DNA from: Anisodus tanguticus
Lineage: Eukaryota > Streptophyta > Magnoliopsida > Solanales > Solanaceae
Assembly (NCBI GenBank): GCA_034509755.1
Contig: CM067547.1
Span: forward strand, 49,130,859-49,194,858
Direction of reading: 5' to 3'
Length of the DNA stretch: 64,000 bases
Within the stretch, counting starts at the first letter, position 1. Every line of letters starts with the position of its first letter. Shown piece after piece: positions 22,640 to 34,159 of the stretch. The notes under the pieces are model-generated. The model did not search any database, had not been told where the DNA came from, and saw only the letters and a list, made by a program, of their open reading frames with translations. The position numbers were made by a program, and so were the translations under genes.

Positions 22640-23900
22640 AAGCCTCATTGTAATTGATCTATACATGCAACATTGTCTTCGTATAAATACTGTGTGTATT
22701 TTTGTATCACTTCAAGCCACATCTTTCTCTGATGAAATGTATCAATGATCTCAACCACAAACATTCTCTACTTGCTTCATGAATATCTATTATTTCAGCA
22801 TGATTAAAAAAAGTAGCAACAATGGACTGCTTTGTAGATCGTCATGATATAGCAGTAGCTCCGCATGTAAACAAATAGTCTGTTTGAGATCGAGCTTTAT
22901 GTGGGTCAAATAAATAACCTACATCTGCATGACCAACAAAGTTTGCACTGCCATTTTTAGCATAAAACAGACCCATATCGATAGTTCCTTTTAAATATCG
23001 CAGTATATGCTTAATTTCGTTTCAATGCCTCATGTAGGAGAAGAGCTATATCTTTCAAGTAAATTAATAGGAAATGCTATGTCAGGTCTTGTAGTATTAG
23101 CAAGATACATAAGTGCACCAATGACACTAAGATATGATACTTCAGGACCAAGAAGCTCTTCATTTTCTTCTTGAGGTCGGAATGGGTCTTTACTCACTTC
23201 AAGTGAGCGAACATCCATTGAAGTACTTAAAGGATGTGCATTGTCCATGTAAACTCAATTTAAAATCTTTTCGGTATAAGCATATTGATGGATAAAGATC
23301 CCATCTGCTAAACGTTCAATTTGCAGACCAAGACAATTTTGTTTTTTCCGAGATCTTTCATCTCAAATTCTTTCTTTAAATATTCAATCGCCTTTTGGAG
23401 CTCTTCTAGAGTTCCAATTAGATTTATGTCATCAACATGAACAACAAGCATAACAAACTCTGATTTTGTTTTCTTAATAAAATTACATGAACAAATGACA
23501 CCATTTATATAACCTTAATTTATCAAATACTCACTGAGGCGATTATACCACATGTGTCATGATTGTTTTAGACCATATAATGATTGTTGTAATCTGATTG
23601 AGTACATTTTTCGATACATTGAACAATATGCTTCAGTCATATTTAATCCTTCTGGGACTTTCATATAAATTTCATTATCAAGGGATCCGTAAAGGTAAGC
23701 TATAACTACATCCATAAGATGTATTTCAAAATTCTCATGTACAGCTAAACTGTTGAGATATCGAAATGTTATTACATTCATAACAGGTGAATATGTTTCT
23801 TCATAGTCGACACCGGGTCTTTGAGAGAATTCTTGTGCAAAAAGGCTTGCCTTGTATCTCACAATTTTATTTCTCTCATTTCCTTTTCACACAAAGATTC
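22640..23900 (-). pseudogene. Copia reverse transcriptase/RNase H remnant
   Basis: The minus-strand frame at 23862-23557 gives SQRPGVDYEETYSPV, IHLMDVVIAYLYGSL and LQQSLYGLKQS before a stop. Downstream pieces include the VHVDDINLIGT active-site region near 23440 and GLFYAKNGSANFVGHADVG near 22940. Further pieces are ARSQTDYLFTCGATAISWRS near 22870 and a HAEIIDIHEAS RNase H segment near 22790. Several stops and shifts separate them, so no enzyme can be made. Confidence 0.85.
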
Positions 23901-24789
23901 ATTTATGGCCAACTGGTTTTACACCATCAGGCGTTTGGATTACCGGTCCAAAAATCTCGCATTTAGCAAGTGAATTTAATTCTGCTTAAATTGCCTCTTG
24001 CCATTTTAGCCAATCAGGTCTTCGTCGACATTCTTCGACAGATAGAGGTTCTTGATCCTCATTGTCTTTCAAAATTTGCAACATTATATGCAAAAATATT
24101 ATCCACCATAAGTTTTGATCGATTCAAATGTATTCCATCACCAGTAGAACTTAATGACAATTCTTTACTCACTTGAGTCTCGGGTTCACTTATATCTTCA
24201 GGAATATTAGGAGTAATCAAATCTTGATTCTCTTCATGCGATTCTTTTATAGTGTCATCTTGGTCATTTTTTGTGCTTTTTTTTTTTATAGAATTTTATC
24301 CTTGAAACTCAATGGTTTACCACGCTTCAGGCATGTATGGGAATAAGAAGCTATGACACTAGTAGATGATCCTTTTGAGACATTAATTCGAATGGACACA
24401 TTCTTTACATGGATATGTGACTTAGTTATTCTTTTTAATTTGTTATTTTATGCAAGTGCATGATCTTCTGGATCTCATGTTCACATATAGGAGCACATGG
24501 ATCACAATGAGATAGTGATAAAACTTTTCGCACAATTTCTCTTTTAATTTCTTTCATTGTGGGAAATTTATTTCGTCAATTCGACAATCTGCAAATCGAG
24601 TAGTGAATAAATATCCCGTTAATGATTCAAGGTAGCGAATAATAGAGGGTGATTCAAACCCAACATATATTCCTAACCTTCTTTGGGGCCCTATCTTGGT
24701 GCGTTGTGGTGGTGCAACCGGCACATATACAGCACAACCAAAAATTCAGGATGAGCAATATTTGGTTCATGAGAAATACTAATTGTGAC

Positions 24790-25830
24790 AGGGAATATTT
24801 ATTATAATGAGTCTATCTGAGATAAAATAAGTGATGTTGTATGCAAAATAGCATGACCCCAGAGGGTAGTGGACAACCGTGTTTTCATAAGTAGCGGTGG
24901 TGATATCAATTGCAAGTGCTTAATTAATGATTCAGTAAGACCATTTTGAGTGTGAACATGAGCTATAGGATGTTCAACTTTTATCCCAACCGATAAACAA
25001 TAATCATCAAAATCTTGAGATGTAAATTCTATAGCATTATCGAGGCGTATAGGCTTAATGGGATAATCAAAAATCTGTGCCCTTAAGCGTATTATTTGTG
25101 CCAATAATTTTGCAAATGCCAGGTTGCGAAGACGATATGAGATACACATAAGACCATCTTGAAGATGCGTCTATTAGGACCATAAAATATCTAAATGACC
25201 TAGAGGGTAGGTGAATAAGTCCTCATATATTTCCATGTATACGCTCTAGAAAGGCAAGAGATTCAATGCCGACTTTCATTGGCGATGGTCCTGTTATCAT
25301 TTTCCTTGACAACAAGCAACACATAAAAATTCACCACTTTCAAGAATCTTCAGGTTCTTGAGTGGATGTCCATTTGAATTTTAAATGATTCATCTCATCA
25401 TTATTGATCCAGTATGACCTATTCGGTCATGCCAAAGTACAAAAGTGCTTGAATCATTAAACTTCCGATTTATGATCGAGTGTGCTGCGATTGTACTAAT
25501 TTCTGCATAATACAAATCAGAAGATAAAGTTGGTAGTTTCTCCAACGTATATTTCTGGTCAGAGACATACTTAGTAATACCAAGATATTCAACATTTATT
25601 TCATTTATTGTCTGAACATGAAATCCATTTCGGTGGATATCTTTGAAACTCAAACAAGTTTCTTGGAGATTTAGAATAGAAAATGCATCTTCTATAACAA
25701 GTTTCGTCTCATTAGGCAGAAATATAATAGCTCTTCCGGAGCCTTCAATCAATTTCGAATTACCAGAAATTGTACTAACATTTGCCCTTTTTCTAAGCAA
25801 GTGAGAAAAATATTTCGCATTTTAAAATAT
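24790..25830 (-). pseudogene. Copia protease end and integrase remnant
   Basis: 25800-25390 contains the post-protease and pre-integrase region (STFVLWHDRIGHTGSIMMR). 25149-24802 contains the integrase core and flank (PIRLDNAIEFTSQDF, VEHPIAHVHTQNGLTESLIK) and ends in the target-capture part (LWGHAILHTTSLI). Frames are interrupted. The usual glycine of DNAGEF is isoleucine here. Confidence 0.8.
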
Positions 25831-26149
25831 GGCATGCGTTGTTCCATTATCAATCACACAAATATCTTCATGATTGATCATTGATCCAGATAAAATTTGA
25901 GAAATTTTCATATATTCTTCAAAATGAAAATATAGACAAAGTGAATATTATAGTAAATATCATTACCAAAACACGATTTACATTTTATTCACAATGTTCA
26001 TAATCGTACAAACCATATCACTAAAACAAAACACGACTTATCTTTTTACATGATTATACTAGATAATACAAACAACATGAATTACATATTTCAAGTTTCT
26101 ACAGATTCATTTCTGATTACAAGATATATTTTTGAGAGTGCAAAGTATT

Positions 26150-27079
26150 CAGCTACATCCAAATGCATAAAGTAATCATCATATTCAGATATAAAATTTG
26201 TTTCATCATTCTTTTCTGTCTTTTTTAGGGAGGCTTGATAAAGCTCAACCATGTGCTTTGGCGTACGACAGGCATGCGCCCAGTGCTCATTTTCTTCACA
26301 TCGGTAGCATTTATTTTCTGAACTTTTCTTTTACACCGCTTCATGCTTTTCATCCTTCTCTTTGCACTGCTGATGTTGAAGGGTATTATTTGGTGCAGTA
26401 GAATTTCTTTCTCGACCGCGGCCATGACCATGATTGGGGCCACGACCTCTTTCACACCTAGATTGGTGAAAGTTTACCTCATTCACTACATGGAATGGAA
26501 TAGTGCCAGTAGGTCGATTTTCATAATTTCGTATTAATAGTTCATTATGTTGTTCAGCCACTAAAAATGTGCAATTATGTCAGAATATTTCTGGAACCTC
26601 ATCTCTCGGTATTGCTGCTACATGAGCATACTCGAGGCAGGAAAAGTGGAGAATATTTTCTCTAGCATATCATGATCAGTGATATTTTCACCACATAATT
26701 TTAGCTGAGAAATAATTCTGAACATGGAGAAATTATAGTCGCAGATGGATTTAAAGTCCAATAGACTCAAATGAATCCAATCAAAACGTGTTTGTGGAAG
26801 TATGACCATCTTCAGGTGGTCATATCTATGTTTTAAATTATTTCACAACATAATAGGATCTTTAATAGTGAGATATTCCAATTTCAGGCGCTCATCTTGG
26901 TGACGACGGAGGAATATAATTGCCTTGGCACGATCTTGAATTGATGCCTAATTTTTATCTTTGATGGTGTCGGCCAAACCCATCGCATCAAAATAAACTT
27001 TCGCATCAAACACCCAAGACAGACAACTTTTGCCCGATATATCCAGGGCAACAAATTCACGTTTAGAAATATTAGCCAT
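26150..27079 (-). pseudogene. Copia gag remnant
   Basis: Starts MANISKREFVALDISGK at 27079 and continues through SWVFDAKVYFDAMGLADTIK and FSMFRIISQLKLCGE. It reaches a CX2CX4HX4C zinc knuckle (CYRCEENEHWAHAC) near 26310-26270. Stops and frameshifts divide it into at least three pieces. Confidence 0.85.
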
Positions 27080-27157
27080 TAATAAAGAAAAGAAAGTCAA
27101 TACCTTCGAGGCTTTTAAAGTATCTACTTCAGATGATAGAGTCTCGTGCTGATAACA

Positions 27158-27360
27158 TATTATAAAATAAAGACTATAAAGTAAATACAACAGTGGCAAG
27201 TATATATATAGAGACTGATACATTATTCAACTTCAAACTGATATACAATTCAACAAATAAACCTCCTATTTATAAGAGAAGCTTGCATGATGGCCTAGCA
27301 AACTTGGTATCCAAGTAACTTGATTGTCAAGTTTAATTAATGGCAATCCATACATTTACA
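27158..27360 (-). repeat. 5' LTR of the 22-27 kb Copia
   Basis: 203 bp. The terminal CA has become TA at 27158. It is adjacent to the primer-binding-type sequence on the internal side. Confidence 0.88.
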
Positions 27361-27365
27361 ATAAT

Positions 27366-28040
27366 AATAGAGTTTTTGAATTTCATGGTTCAAACTCCTT
27401 CAATTTCAGCTGGGTTGTATCAATTAACACTCAATTATTATGAACAAATCAGTTTCTATCTCCCACACATAAAAAAATCCAGAAATTGAAAGTCAATAAT
27501 AAAAAAAAGGATGGTCGAATTTTAGCCATTGTTGGACATGTGGCAAGCTTTAGTATTAAACATGGTCATTAGTCTATAATTGAAGGACCGACTGAAAATA
27601 ATGGCAGATATGACTCCATATTTGGCTAGACCTATTTGAGATCAACTATTAACGAGTGATATTATTTTTTTATTTTTATATAGTTGCGGCATATTCAAGC
27701 CTTTCCCCTTTTAACTTATATATAAGTTTATTTTGTGAATTTAATTACTGCAAAATTTATTGCTATTTAAAACATTTGTTTGTTAAGCATTATATAATTA
27801 AATTCCCATGTTCTCCTTTTAATATTTGTTTTTAGATTTTTCAATGTACCCTTTGTGGATATATTACACTACCATTAGTAAAAATATTGATTAGGAGCAA
27901 TTCTTTTCACATTTGAAATTTTATTTTGTTATCCAAAATTCTTATATTGTTCATAATTATTAACACGCATATTTGGTTAATATTTGCTTACTTTCTTATT
28001 ACGGAAATAACATTCGATTCGCTATATACTCAATAAAAAA
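27366..28040. other. A+T-rich intergenic DNA
   Basis: Nothing recognised. From about 28045 the conserved 3' flank of GASA copy 3 begins. Confidence 0.5.
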
Positions 28041-28349
28041 ACCCAGCTTCTTTTGGTTCATGAAAATTTATAATATGGATAATAGTTTGACCATGTGACC
28101 AAACAGAATCAAGAAATATTAATTCTAGATTTTAACAACACATAATCAAATATAGAAAATTAAACATAATACTGATCCACCATTTTCTTCCACGATTAAT
28201 TAATTTATTTTCATGGGCACTTGGGTAGTCCTTCCTGTGTCTTCCAATCTCTGTAGCAAGAACAACAATCTTTTGGTTGCCCAGCAATTCCTGGTGGAAC
28301 ACAATGGCACCAATTACAACAATGGTTGTGATACAATATTGAAGCAGCA

Positions 28350-31300
28350 ATGCATACACTTGGCTTAAATCCTCCGGACGCGAATTGGTATATGGACACC
28401 GAAGTCACTTCTCATATGACGTCCGATCAAGGTACTCTCTCGTCTTATTTAAATTTGAGCAAAAATCATGGTATAATTGTTGGTATGGCAACTCAATTCC
28501 AATTCGCGGTTATGGACATACAACTTTGTCTCCCCCACATCCACCTCTAGTTTTGAAAAATACCCTTCATGCCCTTAATTTAATTAAAAATTTGGTGTCT
28601 GTCCGAAAATTCACCACTGATAATTGAGTTTCTGTTAATTTTGATCCCTTTGGGTTTTCTGTGAAAGATTTCAAAACGGGGATACCTCTAATGAGATGCA
28701 ATAGTAGGGGAGAACTTTATCCAATCACAACTACCACCACTTCCACGAATCAAGCCGTGTCGTCTACTTTTGCCAACATTGCTCCTTCCTTGTGGCATGC
28801 ACGTTTGGGTCATCCGAGATCGTCTATTATTTCGTGTTTGCATAAAAATAATTTTATTTCTTGTAAGGGTACGCGTAGTACTCCACTTTGTTCTTCTTGT
28901 CCGTTAGGGAAACATGTTCGATTACCATTTGTAGCCTCTACTTCTCGTACTTTGATGCATTTTGACGTTATTCATAGTGATTTATGGACATCTCCCGTTT
29001 TAAGTTCTTTGGGCCATCGTTATTATGTCTTATTTTTGGATAATTATTCTAATTTTTTGTGGACCTTTCCGTTATCCAAAATGTCTCAAGTTCTTTCCAC
29101 TTTCTTAAAATTTAGAGCATTCATCTGTACCCAATTCGAACGGAAAATTAAAAATATTCAATGTGATAATGGCAAGGAATACGATAATGGGTTTAGAAAA
29201 TTTTGTGATGCTAATGGCATAGTTTTTCATTTTTCTTGTCCTCATACGTCCTCACAAAATGGAAAGCCGAATGAAAAATTTATACCATTAATAATATTGT
29301 CCGAACTTTATTAGCCCATGCTTCCGTACCCCTTCCTTTTGGCATCATGCACTACCAATGACTACTTACCTCCTTAACATACTTCCTACTAAAGGGTTAG
29401 CATATGAATCTCTCCTTAAAATTCTCTATAATAAGACTCCTTCGTATTCACATATTAGGGTCTTTGGGTGTTTATGCTATCCACCTTTTCCGTCAACTAC
29501 AATTAACAAACTTCAAGCTCGTTCTACCGCTTGTGTATTTTTGGGTTATCCATATAATCATTGTGGTTACAAATATTTTGATTTATCGTCTAATAAAATT
29601 ATAATTAGTCGCCATGTTCTTTTTGTGAAATCCAATTTCCGTTTGCTAAAGTGAGTAGTCTCGTGCCTAGTTTGTATATTTTTTTAGATGACGACGTCTC
29701 ACCATATATTATCCACCATTTATCGGACTTGTCCCATGACCAAAATACGCCAGCATGCAGTGGGCCTGCTGGCCCACACAGTCCCGTTACCACTGTTCCA
29801 CCGATTCTGCCTAGTGGGCCAGAAACATGGCCCAGGACCGATCTCGGTACTGTTCCAGTGTTCCAGCCCACTCCAGTATTGGCTTTCACCCCTGTTGGCC
29901 AGTCTGTCACTGTCCCACACATTGCCCCAAATCCACCCAACTCTACCTCGAGTCAAGGGCCCGTTACTCGTAGTCAAATAGGTATTTTTAAATCAAAACA
30001 ACATTTTAATCTCAATTCTAATGTCTCTAAATCCCCACTACCACGTAACCATGTGTTTGTGCTACATGACTCGAATTGGAAATTGGCTATGATTGACGAA
30101 TATAATGCTCTTATTGAAAATAAGACGTGGGAGTTAGTACCCCGTCTATCTGATGTTAATATTATTCGGTATATGTGAGTTTTTACTCATAAAGAAAATT
30201 ATGACGGTTCTTTTGAGAGGCATAAGGCTCGTCTAGTAGGTGATGGTAAAACTCAATAAGTTGGCGTGGATTGTGGTGAGACGTTTAGTCCGGTGGTCAA
30301 ACCGGTTACCATTCGTACTATTCTTAGTTTGGCTCTCTCAAAAGCATGGCATATTCATCTGTTGGATGTAAAGAATGCTTTCTTACACGGTGATCTTAAG
30401 GAGACAGTCTATATGCATCAGCCCTTGGATTTTCGAGATCCCAATCATCCTCATCATGTCTGTTTGTTGAAGAAGTCTTTGTATGGGCTTAAGCAGGCCC
30501 TGCGGGCTTGGTCTAAGAGGTTTGCAGATTATGTATCTACTATTGGGTTTTCTCACAGCCGGTCTCTATTTATATATCATCGTGGTACTTCTCTGGCATA
30601 CATTTTATTGTATGTAGATGATATTATATTGTATACTTCATCTGATAATCTGCGCAAGTCTATCATGTCACTTCTCAGTTTTGAATTTGCAATGAAAGAC
30701 TTGGGACCCTTGAGTTATTTTTTGGGCATTATTGTCACACGTCATTCAGGTGGTCTATTTTTATCTCAAAGGAAGTAATCTGTAGAGATTATTGAGAGAG
30801 CTGGTATGTCATCTTGTAAGTCTACTTCCACTCCGGTTGATACCAAACCGAAGCTGAGTACTACGTCAGGCACACCATACGAGGATCCCACTCATTATTA
30901 TTGCAGATGCACTTCAGTAGCTTACTTTCACGAGACCTGATATTACTTATGCATTTCAGCAGGTGTGTTTATTCATGCATGACCCACGGATTGAGAACAT
31001 GCATGAGCTCAAACGCATTATACGATACATCCAGGGCACACTTGATTATGGATTGCATTTATATCCTTCTTCCGTCTCTACTCTTGTGTCATATACATAT
31101 GCTGATTAGGGTGGTTGTTTTGATACCAGACGCTCGACATCTGGTTATTGTATGTTTTTTGGGGATAACTTGGTCTCGTGATCTATGAAACACCAGGCTA
31201 CATTATCGCGATCCAGTGTATAGGCTGAGTATAAAGGCGTGGCTAATCTAGTATCTGAATCATGTTGGTTGCGTAATCTTTTATTAGAATTACACTTTCC

Positions 31301-31568
31301 TATTCAGAAAGCTACCTTGGTCTATTGTGATAATGTTAGTGCAGTCTATCTTTCTGGCAATCCGGGCCAACATCAGCGCACTAAACATATCAAGATTGAT
31401 ATTCACTTTGTTCGCGAAAATGTAGCTCGTGGACAAGTACACGTTTTACATGTGCCATTCTGATACCAAATTACTGACATCTTTACGAAGGGTCTTCCCT
31501 CAGTTCTATTTGAAGATTTTAGGGACAGTCTCAGCGTACGACAACCGCCCGCTATGACTGCGGGGGTG
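28350..31568 (+). pseudogene. Copia pol remnant (protease-integrase-RT-RNase H)
   Basis: Protease lies near 28380-28430 (NWYMDTEVTSHMTSDQG; the catalytic DTG reads DTE). The pre-integrase and integrase region is at 28661-29314 (LWHARLGHPRSSIISCL, HFDVIHSDLW, FLDNYSNFLW, IQCDNGKEY). A capsid-proximal piece is at 29358-29654 (LRIFGCLCYP-like IRVFGCLCYPPFPST). The reverse transcriptase at 30266-30778 has DVKNAFLHGDL, KKSLYGLKQALRAW and YVDDIILYTSS. RNase H to the C-terminus is at 31239-31568, ending AMTAGV. Stops at about 28626, 30176 and 30777 and several shifts disable it. The ending resembles the Ale/Retrofit lineage (inference). Confidence 0.88.
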
Positions 31569-31770
31569 TGATAGAATATAGCACAGTAACTCAAATAGGA
31601 TTAGGATTGTAATTAAACTAGTGTATAAAATTACCATAGTTGTAGAATTCTTGTAGAAGTATGATTAGGATTTAGAAGTATAGTATGAATAGGATTTTCC
31701 ATATTTGGAGATTGTAACTTGTATATATACACATTCATTAATGAAAATAATTAGGGGATTATTTCTTTCA
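31569..31770 (+). repeat. 3' LTR of the Copia in GASA copy 3
   Basis: 202 bp with TG/CA ends. It contains the leader-like GTAACTTGTATATATACACA. The matching 5' LTR is almost wholly deleted. Confidence 0.85.
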
Positions 31771-32089
31771 GGTTTCAGTAAAACAAACATCATTTTTTGT
31801 GACCTTTAGTTGAGCATCTCTGAATGCATACCTCCGCACATTCTGAAGAACACAACAAGATTTTTTTTAAAAAGTTAGATATAGTCGGTAGATGCATAAT
31901 ATATGTATAATCATATATGATCAATTATAATCTATATATATCGGTTAGAAAAAGTAAACAGTGAATTCGATTGACTATTTGTGTTCCTTATAGGGAAAAG
32001 AGACAGATTTACCTTCTCTACTTTAAAAAATAGTTTGTATTTAACATCCGTTGTATTATTGCGAACAAAAATACTCCTGACGGTATATT

Positions 32090-32408
32090 TGGATTGCATG
32101 TTGTCTGTAATAAGAAATGGAAAAAGGTCAAATTTACTCATTTACTTTAAAAAATAGTTTAGATTTAACCTCTGTTATACTTTGCGAACAAAAATACTCC
32201 TGCCGTCAACAAAGTTGTTAAAAATGTTTGCGTTGTTAGTCATGGTGGAAGGACTTAACGGATGAAGAGGCAATTTTAACAACTTCGTTGACAACAAGGG
32301 TATATTTGTTCGCAAAGTATAACATAGATTAAATCTAAACTATTTTTTAAAGTAAATGAATAAATTTGACCTTTTTCCATTTCTTATTACAGACAACATG
32401 CAATCCAA
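32090..32408. repeat. Fold-back MITE in the GASA copy 3 intron
   Basis: Arms of about 138 bp: 32090-32228 starts GGATTGCATGTTGTCTGTAA and includes AAAGGTCAAATTTACTCATT. 32270-32408 is its inverse, ending GACAACATGCAATCC. A partial third copy is at about 31985-32085. Related arms lie in the copy 2 intron (about 17310-17372 and 18790-18985), so the insertion predates that duplication. Confidence 0.8.
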
Positions 32409-33011
32409 GTATATTTATACAAACGTATCAAACACGAGCGAAGGTTTTTCAGCTTTTACAACATAAAGCTGATAGACCAGTGAAGATTGTTCAGCTTATA
32501 TAATCACATCGAACCAGTGACACCCTTGATACCATTTCACCTCGAAAAAATTATAATCCCATATAGATCGATACTGCGTGAAGATAATCATAATATAAAT
32601 AAACATCAATTTGGGGATAGAAAATAAATGAATTAATTCAGCTTTAGAACCTTGCAACTCCAGACTCAAATACTTGTACAAGGCGAATTATGACAATAGA
32701 TTGACGTTGTTTAAAAATTTTTGCCAACGCCATTGTTCATAAGGTATCCCAATTTCCAACCAATATAACTTATTTCGAATAAAAAAAATGTGGATGTGAA
32801 GTAAAAAGGATACAAAATGATTAAAAGAGGTACTATCTTTAGGCACAGGACAAGTTGTTGAACCAACAGGGGACTGAGCTTTTGAAATTGAAGCCATGAT
32901 GAGCAAAGCCAAAAAAAATGAAAAGAAGCCTCATCATGTATAACTTCAATCCGTATTGGTTTTCAATTTAATTTTATTTCTGATTGCAATGAATCCCTAA
33001 ATAGTGTGCAT

Positions 33012-33023
33012 CATATATATAGG
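33012..33023 (-). promoter_or_regulatory. TATA region of GASA copy 3
   Basis: CTATATATATGATG on the minus strand about 75 bp upstream of the first ATG. The interval to the ATG (TATTTAGGGATTCATTGCAA) matches copy 2. Confidence 0.5.
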
Positions 33024-33180
33024 CGAAATTAATTCTAATCATATTAAATCTGTAATCCATATTGTAGATTATGTTGCCAATGTAGCATTTACTTGAGACT
33101 AATTTTAAATGCTTCACAGGATATATGAACATGGTGAATTTATGATTTTAATTATATATAGGTAAAGGGCCAAATATACC

Positions 33181-34151
33181 TAGGGATGTCAGTGGGGCGG
33201 GTAAATACGGGTACCCCCGCACCCGCTCTAGTTGGCTCGGGTATGAGGATGGTTTGGTGGGTGGTGTGGCGGGTATGAGTATCAAAAGTGCTACCCGTCA
33301 TGGGTAGTGGGGCAGGGGTGGATTTCATATAAGACCCGCACCGTACCCGCACCGCCTAAATAATGTGGCGGGTACCCGCATTTACCCCCCCCCCCCCCAC
33401 TGACATCTAAATTAGCCACCAAATCTGTTACATCACTGAAATGCATGAGTGCCTCTATAACTCTAGATATGGTATTCATATTTCATTTGCAGAAAATCAT
33501 CAAGTCATCATCAAAGATAAGGTGAGTCAATTTTGAGAGTTTACACATAGGATGAAAGTGAAAATCAGATAGTTCACTCATTTCTTGTAGAGTTCTAGAA
33601 AGATATTCCATCACCAACACAAACAATAGTAGTAACATGAGATCTCCCTGCCTAAACAAATCATGACATATCAAGACATTATGAACCAGTGATCTTCCAG
33701 CTATAAAAGTTGCTTGATTCTCAGCCACAACAATAGGAATGATGTTCTTTAATCTCATGCAAATTAATTTAGAAATGCATTTATAAAGGACATTGCATCA
33801 AGATATGGGCATATATTAACTAACATATTGAGGGGCTGCCACTTTAGGGATCAGAGATATAATGGTAGAATTTACTTGTCTTAGTAATTTACCATTCTCA
33901 AAGAACTCCAGCACAACACTTGTCACCTCTTGCCCAATAATACTCCAAGCATCTCCAGTGGGCGCGGGTAAATGCGGGTACCGTCCCGCACCCGCTCCAG
34001 TTGGGTCGGATATGGGGATGGTTTGGTGGGTGGTGGGGCGGGTATGTGTATCAAAAGTGCTACTCGCGATGGATGGTAAAACGGGTGTGGGGGTGGGTTT
34101 TAGGTGGCAGGTACGGGTATGGTACCCTTCCCCGCCTCGTTGACATCCCTA
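33181..34151. mobile_element. Composite hAT unit: two MITE copies enclosing LINE DNA
   Basis: The outer ends are perfect 11-bp inverted repeats, TAGGGATGTCA (33181) and TGACATCCCTA (ending 34151). They are flanked by the perfect 8-bp target duplication AATATACC (33173-33180 and 34152-34159). Inside are a left MITE copy (33181-33410) and a right copy (about 33951-34151). Both contain GGTTTGGTGGGTGGTG, a CGGGTATG word and TATCAAAAGTGCTAC. Between them lies LINE sequence. The inner ends are decayed (TGACATCTAA at 33401; ATCTCCAGTGGGCGCGGG at 33951) and have no target duplication of their own. The host DNA is itself a repeat also seen near 42130-42260. Confidence 0.8.
33483..33950 (-). pseudogene. 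L1-like LINE reverse-transcriptase fragment
   Basis: The minus strand reads WSIIGQEVTSVVLEFF and NSTIISLIPKVAAP. It continues as MRLKNIIPIVVAENQATFIA, GRSLVHNVLICHDL and, after an internal deletion, RQGDLMLLLLFVLVMEYLS. It ends KLTHLIFDDDLMIFCK at 33483. The order fits RT blocks of plant L1-type LINEs, with the catalytic-site region reading DDD near the end. The block between HDL and RQGD, which should hold the first catalytic aspartate, is missing. Not functional. Confidence 0.85.
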
Positions 34152-34159
34152 AATATACC

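Larger units (their letters stand above)
22030..27360 (-). mobile_element. Complete but inactive Copia LTR retrotransposon
   Basis: A 5331-bp element on the minus strand with LTRs at 22030-22216 (3') and 27158-27360 (5'). It is flanked by the perfect target duplication ATAAT (22025-22029 and 27361-27365). After the 5' LTR comes a primer-binding-type sequence TTATCAGCACGAGACTC. Before the 3' LTR lies a purine tract GAAGGGAGGG. Domain order is gag, protease, integrase, reverse transcriptase, RNase H, which defines Copia. Reading frames are broken throughout. The LTRs differ at several sites and by an insertion (AGTAACTTGATTGTCA region), indicating an old insertion. Confidence 0.93.
28329..31770 (+). 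mobile_element. 5'-deleted Copia retrotransposon inside GASA copy 3 exon 2
   Basis: Flanked by the 5-bp target duplication GGTTG (28324-28328) and GGTTT (31771-31775). The 3' LTR is 31569-31770 (202 bp, TGATAGAATATAG to ATTTCTTTCA), preceded by a CTGCGGGGGTG purine tract. At the left end only about 12 bases of 5' LTR (TGATACAATATT) remain before the sequence enters the end of gag/protease. Thus nearly all of the 5' LTR, the primer-binding site and most of gag are deleted. Retained order is protease, integrase, reverse transcriptase, RNase H. Confidence 0.93.
28211..32937 (-). pseudogene. GASA/snakin copy 3, split by a Copia insertion
   Basis: Exon 1 (32937 to about 32834) encodes a signal peptide start (MMRLLF). 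It carries one extra base in a T run compared with copy 1, shifting the frame; a frame beginning at 32912 reads MALLIMASISKAQSPVGSTT. The donor region has lost four bases against copy 1. Exon 2 begins at 31842 after TTCTTCAG. It encodes CAEVCIQRCSTKGHKK, then hits an in-frame TGA (31790-31792) where copy 1 has AGA. It is cut at 31775 by a Copia element and resumes at 28328 with HCCNWCHCVPPG through to PKCP and TGA at 28211. Every lesion alone would disable the gene. Confidence 0.92.

Noticed and set aside
29605..29981. Frames on both strands over 85 residues, Gly/Pro/Trp-rich
   Set aside because: They overlap the linker between Copia integrase and reverse transcriptase in the main frame; no independent family signature.
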